A stretch of 64,000 nucleotides of DNA, from positions 992,001 to 1,056,000 of the forward strand of contig JAEUWY010000013.1 of NCBI GenBank assembly GCA_022059125.1, in the 5' to 3' direction. The notes under the pieces are model-generated. The model did not search any database. It saw only the letters and a program-made list of their open reading frames with translations, and was not told the origin of the DNA. Of the stretch, positions 19,469 through 29,293 are shown piece after piece (positions within the stretch are counted from its first letter, which is position 1; every line of letters begins with the position of its first letter). This DNA comes from Corynespora cassiicola. Its lineage: Eukaryota; Ascomycota; Dothideomycetes; Pleosporales; Corynesporascaceae. The position numbers and the translations under genes were made by a program.

Positions 19469-20201
19469 ATGGTTTTCGGTGGCTACCAAGGGGACTTGAT
19501 CAGGCTGAGGGTATGCAAGTGAATGGGGAGGATGCGGGGTGATGGTGGAGCTGATGTATTCATGTATTCATGTAGTCAACTTGATTTTTTTCAAGTCTAT
19601 ACCAATGTCAAATCAATCAATCATCGAATTTTCTAGGGAATTGACTCTGGTATTTGATAAAGTGAGTGCTGTTCTCATGGCTGACTAGTCTGTGATGGGG
19701 TTGGATTTGAGATGTGAGGACAATATCAATGCCAAGATACCTTACGGCACTTGTGGCGTTTACCTTTTTAGGATGGCAACTCCAAGTGACATGCCATATG
19801 CATTCCAAAACCAAAAAGCAAATAAATCTGCTTAATCATAGGAAACACTGGCACTGGCACTACAAATCTCCATCAAGTCAAATATTGGGCAAGATGAAAA
19901 GATTCAAGAGCTCGCGTTCACTCGTGATACAAAGCCAGACTAGGTATGCTCAATCAGATGGCCCACGTGGGTACGCCCAGGCCCCTCCCCTGTGAAAAGA
20001 AACCTTGGGTCCCAAAAACATGCACACATGGCAGTCGGAGTGGTCTTGTAAACAAGCATTCGCCTCGATGAGACCGTCTAGAATAATTATACATGGCAGA
20101 TGCTCAAATAGGAGCCAACCGTCGGTATCAACTAAATTACAAAACAGAGAAGGAAAAAAAAAAGATCCACCCTTTTGTGCCGGTTGAATATGGAACAAAG
20201 T
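19469..20201. other. convergent intergenic region
   Basis: 3' flanks of the secreted repeat protein (plus) and the GH17 gene (minus). It is AT-rich with no gene. A near-tandem TATTCATG pair at 19557-19573 is the only notable sequence. Confidence 0.5.
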
Positions 20202-21422
20202 CTAAATGAGCCATGCGGCCATGGCGAAGACGATGGAGAGAGCCAATGCAGCGCCATTGGCAACCGGGACCGAGTTGATGGAGCCCATGGAGCTGTCGGC
20301 AGGTGCGTCGACGCCGTTGCTGTTGCCATTGCCGTTGCCATTGGCGCTGCCAGTCCCGTTGGCATTGTCACTGCCACCACTGGTGCTGTTGCTTCCGGCC
20401 GCGGTGCCGTTTCCAGAGCCAGAGCCAGAGCCAGACTCAGTACCGTTGCCGGTAGAGTTTGTGGAGGGAGAGTCGACCTTGGCGGGGCAGGTCAGGTTGA
20501 AGGCCGGGGTGGTGGACAGGTCGGGGGTGACGGCAAACTTGGCCTCGTTGTCCGGGTTGGAGTCGCGCAGGACGTACCACCAGACGTTGCGGCGGCCGAA
20601 GATGGAGCATCCGACGTCGTCCCAGAAGGATTTGCTGTTCTCGAGGGTGGCCTTGGCCTCGCCAAAGTCGGGGCCCTTGATGGGCCAGCCCGTCTCGGTG
20701 ATCCAGACGTCCTTTCCCTGGGCGACGGCCTCGGTGGCGGACACGGCGTCGTTGAAGTTGGTCAGGGCGTTGGAGACGTCGTTGCTCTTGTCGTCCTCGT
20801 AGTAAGGGAATAGGTTGGTGCCGAGGAAGTCTGCCTCCTTGATGACGTCGGCGTTGGACTCGTTGACCCAGGCCGTCCACGTGTCGACATGCCCGACGGG
20901 GGCGTCCTTGAGCGGCGTGTCCTTGATGAGGTCGCGGACGTCCTTCATGAAGCGCACAATGGTGGCGGCGCCCTGGCCGAGGCCGGCCTTGTTCCTGATG
21001 CCGGGCTCGGAGACGCGGTACATGTCCTCGCTGCCGACTGAGATGCCCACGACGAGGCTGGTGAAGTCCTCGCCATACTGGTCAATGGCCTTGGAGAGGG
21101 CCGTCAGCTCCTTTTCGATGGAGGTGGTGCCCGAGCACCAGATGCCCAGCAGGAGCTTGGTCTTGGTCTTGATGGCGGCGGGGAAGGCCTCGATGGGGTC
21201 CGTCTCGGTGCCGGCCTGGATGTTTGTGTAGAGTCGGATGCTGTTGAAGACGCCGGGGGCGCCCTGCAGGTCCTGGGCGACCTGGAACTCCTTTTCGAAG
21301 TCGGCCTGTCTCTTGATCTCTGGCTTGTCGGTGGTGGCGCCCGAGTTGAAGCCGAGCAGGGCGTTCTGGGCCACGACGCCGGCGACGGGCGCCGTCAGGG
21401 CAACGAGCGAGTGGAAGCGCAT
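20202..21422 (-). CDS. eglC: GPI-anchored GH17 glucan endo-1,3-beta-glucosidase (EglC-like)
   Basis: Single exon, 406 residues, starting at the ATG at 21422; an in-frame upstream extension lacks signal-peptide character. Residues 1-18 are a signal peptide. The catalytic TIM barrel shows GFNSGAT at its start, Glu132 in GISVGSED as the likely acid/base, and Glu243 in WITETGWP as the nucleophile, both standard GH17 positions. After about residue 320 come a Ser/Thr/Asn/Gly-rich region and a hydrophobic C-terminal tail (ALALSIVFAMAAWLI) typical of GPI attachment. The enzyme would act in the cell wall on beta-1,3-glucan during growth or remodelling. The architecture matches Aspergillus EglC; the symbol is by similarity. 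Confidence 0.9.
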   Translation of the reverse strand: MRFHSLVALTAPVAGVVAQNALLGFNSGATTDKPEIKRQADFEKEFQVAQDLQGAPGVFNSIRLYTNIQAGTETDPIEAFPAAIKTKTKLLLGIWCSGTTSIEKELTALSKAIDQYGEDFTSLVVGISVGSEDMYRVSEPGIRNKAGLGQGAATIVRFMKDVRDLIKDTPLKDAPVGHVDTWTAWVNESNADVIKEADFLGTNLFPYYEDDKSNDVSNALTNFNDAVSATEAVAQGKDVWITETGWPIKGPDFGEAKATLENSKSFWDDVGCSIFGRRNVWWYVLRDSNPDNEAKFAVTPDLSTTPAFNLTCPAKVDSPSTNSTGNGTESGSGSGSGNGTAAGSNSTSGGSDNANGTGSANGNGNGNSNGVDAPADSSMGSINSVPVANGAALALSIVFAMAAWLI

Positions 21423-22008
21423 GGTGCGATGAGTCTGTCGGGGGAAAAGCTGGGGAAAGGAATGGGCTGATGATTTGCAGTGGAAAAGTGGAGAAAGCGA
21501 CTGTGGAGTATAGAGAGAGTGGACGGCGGGGCACAGCCACGCACACGGACGGACGAGGCACAGAGGCACAGAGAGAAGAACACAAGGGAAAGCGGGAGGC
21601 AGAGTCTTGGACGGGCACAGGGCGAGCGGCGGGCGTGTGTACTTAAATTATGCTCGTGACTGGCGCGAAGCTGGTGTTCTGGCGCATCCCTGGCCGAATC
21701 CCGAGGCCCAACCGCGCCGGGGGGCTGCCATTGGCCCGACAAGCCAGCAGCAAGACACGCCCAGCCCGCCTTGCACTGCTACCGTGCCCCTGCCCGTCCC
21801 CATCCCCGTCCCCGTACCCGTCCCTCCTCGTCCTCTCGTTCCTGTTTGTCTTGGGCGTCTCTCCTGGTGAGCGGTCCAGTGCCACGCCGTCTTGCGGGCT
21901 TTTTCCCCCTGTCCTCTCTCCATCCTCGGGGCCGTATCTGGCGCCAGGCCTCCACTTCACCTCGCTCCTCGTCCTCGTCCTTGGCCCTCTGCCGTTTTAA
22001 AATGTCCG
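21423..22008. other. intergenic between GH17 and terpene cyclase genes
   Basis: Promoter and leader of the GH17 gene (minus strand) and the 3' flank of the terpene cyclase. A long pyrimidine-rich tract (21780-21990, plus strand) with CCCGTCCCCGT-like units is present. No gene is seen. Confidence 0.5.
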
Positions 22009-23400
22009 TCACCCCAGTTGGGGCAAGTGGACCGTCACTCCTCCGGCGATCGACTCCTGGCAGACGCCGTACCGCCCTGTTCGCAGGCTCCACGCCAAGT
22101 TGCCCGTGCAGTTGAACTGGCTGGCCTCGATGAAGCACCGCAGCCGCTCCACAACCCCATCGTCCTGCCCGTACCTGTCCATCAACACGGCCGCCAGCCG
22201 GTCAAAGTTGCGCACCGCCTTTTCTATCGCCTCCACCACCAGGGCCACCGAGCGATCGAGGCTGCCCGACTTGTGGTAGAGCAGCGGGACCAGGCTGTCG
22301 ACCGTCTGTTGCTGCTGCTCTGCGCATTAGCTGGGCCCGCCATCCATCCGCGACACACTTACAATCTCCTTCTTGAGCGACAGCAAGTCATTCACCCTGC
22401 TTCCCGTTAGGACTGCGCCTCGATCCCAGGCCCGGAATGCTTACGCCCAAACGATGATGTTGGTTTCATCCCACAGCGCCCGCATGTCCGTGTCCTCCAT
22501 GACATGCATCGGCAACGGACTCGTGCCGTACGCAAATTCGTTGAAGGCCGACGTCACCCCCACGGCGCTGGTCCCCATGCGGCAGCTAATGTACTCCTCG
22601 ACCGATGGGAGCCCTTCGTGTAGCCGTCTCCGCTGCTCGATTTCCGATGTGTCCAAAAAGAATTCCATCTCCTTCATGATGATTTCTCGTTGTTCTGCCC
22701 AAGTTCAGCATGCGCCACCCCCACCACACCAGCCCTCGACTACTCACCTAGCGTGCAGTGCTCGAGAGCTGCATCCCCAATCACCTTGAAAAAGGCAATG
22801 ATCTGGTTTTCCGGCGGGTTGCAGGCCTCGTTGCCAAGCCCAAGGCAGTACCTCACGTACCCTATCGTCTCGTCACGGAATCTCTGCGAAGCCTTCAGGT
22901 CGCCCGACAGTCGCCCTACTTCAGCATCGATTTCTGCCAGTTTTCATCCCGTCAGCAGCTTGCTCGGCTCAACCATGGCGTGCTCTTGACGCACCGTCGT
23001 CCCAAATAAATAACTACCACAGTTTAGCCACAGCCAAATGCTACTCGACCAGCAATACGTACCCACATGCAAAGACAAGTGAGGATCTTGCCGCGCTCGA
23101 GCGCCGCAGTCGGCCACCAACATGCAGAGAAAAGCGCAAACTCGGCCTTTTGCATCTTGGCCAGCTTCTTCGACGACGATGTGAGCCTGCATGCACAGCG
23201 TCAGCCTGCCATGATCCGTCGATTGCCAGCCCATCACCGTACATCGCCATCTTCGCTGGTAGATCCTGCTTCAACCCATCCAACTCTGGGCTTACGGCTT
23301 GCGGCCAGTGCTGAAAGATTATACGCAAATCAGGAATATGCAATGATCTCCCTTGGAGAGAAGATAACAGTTGCTGTCGTGGGGAATCGAGCGCTGCCAT
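22009..23400 (-). CDS. class I terpene cyclase (sesquiterpene-synthase-like), seven exons
   Basis: Reconstructed exons: 23400-23243, 23186-23063, 23013-22995, 22933-22748, 22694-22445, 22396-22363 and 22317-22009. They sum to 1080 nt, exactly 360 codons, 359 residues; all introns are GT-AG. Key motifs: IPDLRIIFQHWP near the N terminus; Asp-rich motif DDEID (99-103) split between a 19-nt microexon and exon 4; NSE/DTE triad NDLLSLKKE (Asn248, Ser252, Glu256) spanning the exon 5-6 region; and the C-terminal Arg-Tyr pair (339-340) in TGRYG. This is the full catalytic set for Mg-dependent ionisation of a prenyl diphosphate, most likely farnesyl diphosphate. The last acceptor (22317 or 3, 6 or 12 nt downstream) is ambiguous within a CAG/CAA run and changes only the number of Gln. 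No P450 or transporter is adjacent, so it looks like an orphan cyclase. Confidence 0.85.
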
Positions 23401-25354
23401 GGTTGCAAAGGCCTTCAACGGAAAATGGTGGGTCGTGGTTCAAGAGCAGGCCGTACTCGTACTTTTATGCGTCGCCCTGACCACGGGTTACGGGTCCCCC
23501 GTCCTACTCTTTCACCCACTCTCTCCCAGCCGTCCGTCGCCAGGGTCCCCAACATGAGAACCAGTCCCCACTGAGTAGCGAACGGGCCACGTCTCGGGAT
23601 CGGCCCTATACTAACGGCATTGTGTCGGCCCTACTTCTCCATGCTTGCTCTCAACTCCATCCTAATGGTTAACTGGTCCCTCCGCCGATGGTTGATGGCC
23701 ATGTAGCGCCTTAGAAGCACCTGCTCTCGCCCACCGCGGCTGTCTCGAAGACTCGTTGTCCACGCTGACTCGCGCGCGTCTAAACGACCAAACACGAGTC
23801 ACACCCCTCGCCCATTTCTGAGCGGTCCACCAATGGCTCTTTCAGATTTTCGGCCTTATATCCGCGATTTTTATAGCTTGCCCGGGAATCGATACAGCCA
23901 CGACGGGGCTAGCACCCATCTAGCATACCGAGACGCCCATTCCCTACACGCACAGTGTACATGGCCCTTGTCCCGTTGGCAGAGTACGAGAAGAGTCCCT
24001 CCCATCCGAGCCGTACTTTGCTACGCCGCACCTAGACTTGATCGTATGCGCCTTCCTGCGTCTCGACTACACTAAATGTCCGACCGTTGCGTTGCCATGG
24101 CCTACTTCTGGTCAAGAGTCCGCGATCGTCGTCGGTACAACAACGGCCGTTTCTGTCGCCTCCAGTCCGGCGAGCTGCATACACAATCAGTTAGGGAATA
24201 GTCTTGTTGTGCGCCATCGGCTTCACCCGGTCAACACCACGACTACGATGAATGGGGTATATAGATCGGTTGCCAAGACACCTCATGGCCAATCGCTAGT
24301 GACTGTCTTCCCTCATGTGAAGTGCCAGACCCGTCTTAGAGCGGGACTTTATCCTTCGCCAATGTGTCATCCCCGTAATCGACCGGATAGACTCCCGTGG
24401 AGCCAGCAAACGTCATTCCCGTCGGCACCGCAAGCTCGGGGGATCAGTCATGCCACCATGAACCCAGTTTCAGATTTTGACACTCCTCAAACTTGGCCTC
24501 GAAAGTCGAGACAGTCCTTTAAAGTCTTGCGGCTGGGCCGAATCTAAGCGGGAGAAAGTCTTCGATGAGAGCGCGCCACCGCGCTGTTTCCCAAATGAAC
24601 TACTCGCCAGGCTACTGCATACCACGTTGGCGTACCCTTATCTCGAGACATCTCTTAAAAGCTGGTAGTAGAATAGCGAAGCCAACCCAATTGAGCCACT
24701 TTCGTGATCTGCCAGGGTCATTTTTCTGTGAATCGACTAGTCCCGGAAGGAATCCCGTTGCGCTAAATCCTCGCTTGGCGCCCCTGCTCTCCGAAAAAAT
24801 CCCGTGCCTGGACCCTTCCCTGCCGATCTGGGAACGACAGCAGTCTGTCCGTTTTGTTTGTAGATGATGGGCTTCAAATGGTTTTTGAAACCCATTACAT
24901 CTGCACTGCAACAGCATCATTGTGGAAGTGAATGTGAGTGAACTTCGGCGTGAATTAGAACCTTGGATTCAAACTCGTCATACAAGAGTGGTTTCCAGCA
25001 ACTTTTGATTGGTTTGTGATGGTCTTTCAGTTTTGCAACAAGTAAGCTTAAAAACCCTGTTTTGGAAAAAGTAAAACTATTTTATAACTGCAGCTACTAT
25101 ATACACTTTGATAGCTAAGGAAGACCTTGAGCTATAGGAAATTGGTTAAAAACTGCCAAGTGCCTGTATATAATCAACAGTATCCTATAGAGGAATGATG
25201 CTCAACTTTGCATAGAGAATAACAATGGAAAGTATATCCCATTACTTGCAGAATAGACACTCCGGCGATATCTTCCCACAATTTCTAGTTTGAAAGGAGC
25301 AGGGGTAGTGAAATTGCAGTCGTCATTTCAAATACATCTTCCCTTTCACTCAAC
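23401..25354. other. large intergenic region
   Basis: Nearly 2 kb without a supportable gene. The left half is GC-balanced with several short frames that show no family pattern. The right part (24870-25340) is clearly AT-richer. It holds the terpene cyclase promoter (reading leftward). No transposase or reverse-transcriptase motif is seen. Confidence 0.5.
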
Positions 25355-26495
25355 ATGGTTCGCACGCTGATCAAATGTTTGTTAAAGTCTTCTCAAAACA
25401 CTTGCTCTCATGCCCAAACGGAGTTCCAACTTACTGCCTTTACCTGTTCAACAATGTTTAATTTTATCCGCAAGGCCCTGGGTCCTCGACGCTTGTCGGC
25501 CACTCAATCGATTAGTAGTAGCCAGTACGTATCTAGTGGACCCGCTCACATTTCGAGACTGATGAAACAATATCAGGGCTACTCTTGGGGGTTTCAGTGT
25601 CATAGTAGGTAAAGGGTCGGAAGAAAAAACCATCACCATACCCAACGCAGCCCGAAAAGCTTGCAGTTTCATCCGCGAAGTCTTGGTCAACGGGACAAAG
25701 ATTCCCAATGCAGATCCAGTCATTTTCCAAACCATCATGGATTCTCTGGATCCCGGCAGCTTATTCGACAAGATGAGAGCGAGCACCCCGAATCCTCTTG
25801 AGCGCCTTCTCTCAGGATCCGGAAACGACCAGTTGCTCAACTTTGTTAAAGGCTGGCACATTGCCCACGGATTGGGCTTGATTGACCTCCAGAACCGAAT
25901 AGTCGACATGTATCGTGAGCTATACCAGCAATATCTACATGACCGCCTTTATATCGTGCCCACCCCAGAGGTTTTTGAATATCTGCACGACCGCGTCGGC
26001 CACCACAGCCCCGCCGAGAAGTTTCTCATTGACTTTTACGGTGGCCTGTACCGCTATTGTGACCCCTCGGCTGTAAAAGAGCTTCTACCGCTTCCGGACG
26101 AAATTGCTCAACCAATAATAGAGCGATGGGAGAGTACCGCGCAACTCGGAGCCAGCGCCGATCGCATCGTGCGTAACAGCCTCAGGTTCAAGATGGACAA
26201 GTCGGACAGGATCGTGAGGCGTGGCACGCTCGCCGTGGTCCCGCCGACAGAATCTCGAAGTGCGTCTCCCGCAATTCAGCCAGCAGAGAGCGTGCAATCC
26301 AAGAGGACGAGGACCATGTCAGAGCCCATATTGACGTCCTTGCTATCGAGAAGCCTCTCTTCCCGGAAAAACCGAGTACGTATTTCCGTTCCTGGTATCG
26401 AGAGTGTGAATGGCCAGCGTGAGGTGTTAGCTGAGCCCACTCTCGTCCCCAAACTCATGAAGTCGACGGGCGCTGAGTCGATAAAACGCCCTTAG
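25355..26495 (+). CDS. BTB/POZ-like protein of unknown function
   Basis: Two exons, 25355-25524 and 25577-26495, with a 52-nt intron (GTACGT donor, TATCAG acceptor; phase 2), giving 362 residues. The alternative start at 25454 would remove 33 residues. After the intron, GGFSVIVGKGSEEKTITIPN then ACSFIREVLVNGTKIPNADP follow the strand-helix pattern of fungal BTB domains, and NFVKGWHIAHGLGLIDLQNR fits the helices after it. A Ser/Arg-rich, probably disordered tail begins near residue 235. No catalytic motif. It may be an adaptor in protein-protein contacts. BTB assignment is tentative. Confidence 0.6.
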
Positions 26496-26964
26496 TGGCT
26501 GCTTGGTCTGTTTGTTGGAGTTGCCACAATCCAACACTTGGCCTACTACTACTACTCTCACCAACCAACCCAGGAAAACATAGGTATTCAAAAAAGTTGA
26601 ACGCACCGATACAATACCGTCGGAAGTGAACCAGCACATACCGAAATCGATTAATTTCGAAGGCTTGGTGCTAAACCTTGGATCGCTACTAGTATGTGGT
26701 CTAAAAGTGGAAGAGAGAAGAAAATATGAAGAGTATGTATTTGTAACATTTGTAAATAGTTGTACAATGCAAGCTTTGGGTACGCCGTGAAGGCTTGGAT
26801 TTTCGCAAACGTGGCTTGTAGGCCGAACGACAGGCGGATGAGACGAACCACAACCCAAGGTTTAGAATGCTCACGCCCAACCGTTGACTGACACCAAGGT
26901 ATATGAGGATCATGCACCTTGCACTGATTCCTCACTACAAGTCTCACAAACTGGATCTTTCGCA

Positions 26965-26965
<1 letters not shown>

Positions 26966-27000
<35 letters not shown>
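26966..27000. repeat. (CA)n microsatellite
   Basis: About 17 uninterrupted CA units in noncoding sequence. Confidence 0.95.
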
Positions 27001-27002
<2 letters not shown>

Positions 27003-27258
27003 CGTACTCAAAAGCCATCACAGCCCAGCTACGCTCCTAAGAGACTCTCAAAAACCTCAAAGAGAGTCAGATACCCACAAAAGCCAACAGATCCCGGTGA
27101 AGAAAACACACCGCCACCCCAAGCACCGCCAAAGCCCCCATACCATGGGCCTCCACACCACCCCAACTCACAAGCTACAGAGCGTCGGATCGGCCCACGG
27201 ATCGGTATTCGAACTGTTCAGAAGATGGAAGGTATGGTGGCGGGTCTGGGAATAGTAA

Positions 27259-27294
27259 GGGGGGTTTGGGTTAGGGGGGGTGGGGCGGGGTGGG
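27259..27294 (+). repeat. G-rich tract with strong quadruplex pattern
   Basis: Six runs of three or more G (27259-27264, 27268-27270, 27274-27280, 27282-27285, 27287-27290, 27292-27294) with loops of one to three nt. It includes a single TTAGGG-like hexamer but no telomere array. Confidence 0.65.
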
Positions 27295-27664
27295 ATGGTA
27301 TGGTTGAGCCTGAGGACACCATGTTTTGTTGAAACAGCGCGGCTTTTTTGCGCGTCAATTCTTGCGCAAGGTACCTTGTATTTTTTTTTCTATTATTAAT
27401 CCATCAAGCTGAGATGCACTACAGACTTGACTTTGATCATCCAAAAGAAGCCCTGTGTGTCCGTGGCTGCAACTAAATCCCAAACTCACTGTGGTTTCTT
27501 ACCGTGTTCCTTGCAAAGCCGACTCCGTTCCAAGGGTGATGATTTCCCGACACTGTGCCTGCCCTGATTCCTTAGCTCCCTGCCCGCACTATGCAGGCTG
27601 CACCTGGAACACCCGTGTCTCGAGACTTTGCGTACTTGCCAAAGTCCCCCGCTACGCTGGGTCG

Positions 27665-28805
27665 TTACTGTAGTTGCTTCTTCCAGAAGCGAACCAGCGG
27701 CTTCCAAAGCTTCTCCTTTCCATCAAAGGACGAATAGGCAACACCCAGGAGTGTTCCACTCAAATGAGCCTGTTCCATGTTAGCCCCAAATTGTGATCTC
27801 AATGACGCACCCATGACTCACCGCGTGTCCCAAGCTCGCAAACGAATAGGGTCTTATCATCCCAATGAGATCGAAGAGCATTACAAACGGCAGGAATGAC
27901 TGGGCCTCGAAAGAGAAGGGTAAGAACACGATGCCAACGCTCTGGTGTGGATACTGCATGCAAAAGGCTCCGAATATAGCAAACAACGCTCCACTGGCGC
28001 CACCACTGGGAATCCATAGCTTGTAGGCCGAGGCTGCCTGCCTGGTGAAGATCGTGCTGAGGTGTTGAGCGTACCCGGATAAGAGTCCAGCTGATAGATA
28101 GAAAGATAGCGTGTGAAGCGGCTGACCTTCAAACATGCGCGAATACCCCACCGGTAGCAGAAAGTTCCAGCAAGCCCACATGTTGAAGCCAAAGTGGAAG
28201 AGTCCGGAATGCACAAACATGGATGTGAACAGCGTGCAATTCACATTGCGGGCGGGGATGTGCCAGAGCAAGCCCCAGAGGTTAGGCGCGAGTTTCCCGA
28301 GATGGACTGCGCCGTTGGTGGCGATGATGCCGACGCTCAGTTTCGAGATTGGATTGAGCTCACTCCAGAACCGCGTGGCTACTTCGGTGGGGGTGGGAGG
28401 CGTCTGCCTTCGCGGAATGTAGTCTCGAAACGGGTTTGGGAAGGGCTTGGGCTTCAGCTGCTCTTTAGCTTCAAGGTATGCAAGGAAGACGTAGATTCCA
28501 GCCGAGACAGATGCTGCCCATATGGCGGGCCGTAGGTAGCGAACCCTAACGTATGGCAGTTCTGGCTCTGGCTCAGGATCCGGGAACTCATATTCTCCAT
28601 CTTTTCGTGCGGCATAAATCCTATCCGGACGTAGGACGTTTGGTTCAGGTTGATGTCCTTGTGGATCACGGGGGTGAGAGTTATTGCCACGTCCCTGGAA
28701 TTGGCGTATCAGACATGATGTCTGGCTGAAGCGGGATATGCGGATACCAGAATTGGCCTTTGGAAATGGACGGAGTAGGGTCCTAGGCACCCGCAACAGA
28801 GACAT
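27665..28805 (-). CDS. pcp1: mitochondrial rhomboid serine protease (Pcp1/PARL-like)
   Basis: Two exons, 28805-27822 and 27769-27665, with a 52-nt phase-0 intron, giving 362 residues. The first 35 residues are rich in Arg, Leu, Ser and Phe with no acidic residue, fitting a mitochondrial presequence. One membrane helix (about 94-110) precedes the six-helix rhomboid core, the 1+6 PARL layout. FVHSGLFHFGFNMW is the conserved helix-2 motif. Ser271 in GGASGALFA is the nucleophile and His330 in AAHLSG the base; the His lies in the short second exon, so the intron is required for an active enzyme. In yeast, Pcp1 processes Mgm1 and Ccp1 in the inner membrane; the same role is inferred. Confidence 0.88.
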
Positions 28806-29293
28806 GAGGATGGTTCAGAAGGATGAAGTGATGGATTGAGGATAGTGAAGGAACGAGAGTCACGCTAGCGCTTAGTCATCAAAGCTAAGCCAGATGAGGT
28901 TGCTTCCATCCGGATCATCGACGACTCCCATGCCAATCTGACATCTCAGCTCATATGGAAATCATCGTCGCGAGACACTTGCTGACAGGGCTTCAAATTT
29001 TTAACCAGGCTTCTCACCAATACTGATACAACTAGGGTTCAGGGGTCCACCAGTTTGGCTGAGAAAAAGGCGCATGAAATCGCGTAAACAACTGATTAAT
29101 TAACTGAACAACTAGAGGCTCTGTACCAGGATGGATACGGCGGTCCTATTCCATCTTCATGTTGTATTCCCACAGCCTCTGTACTAACTGTCTCGGCGCC
29201 CATCCGAGTTTTATCCCAACGGACTTACCGAAGCACAGGCCACAGTATCTTGACCTTCCAGGTGTGGCTTCTCCTCAGACCCACTTCTACTTG
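28806..29293. other. intergenic
   Basis: About 490 bp between two minus-strand genes: promoter of the rhomboid gene and 3' flank of the PHD protein gene. No gene is seen. Confidence 0.5.

Larger units (their letters stand above)
26496..27664. other. convergent intergenic region with CA repeat and G-rich tract
   Basis: 3' flanks of the BTB-like and rhomboid genes. It holds a CA dinucleotide run (26966-27000) and a G-rich tract (27259-27294). An open frame crossing the CA run reads as Thr-His repeats and is not credible as a gene. Confidence 0.5.

Noticed and set aside
18503..19489. Long minus-strand frames opposite the secreted repeat protein, including an ASSAL-type repeat frame at 19084-19449
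   Set aside because: These are complements of the 15-bp coding repeat; the sense frame has a signal peptide and a Kex2 site.
26884..27255. Plus-strand frame through the CA microsatellite
   Set aside because: Thr-His repeat from the dinucleotide run, no other coding signal.
27259..27294. Telomere repeat
   Set aside because: Only one TTAGGG-like unit is present; it is a G-rich simple sequence, not an array.
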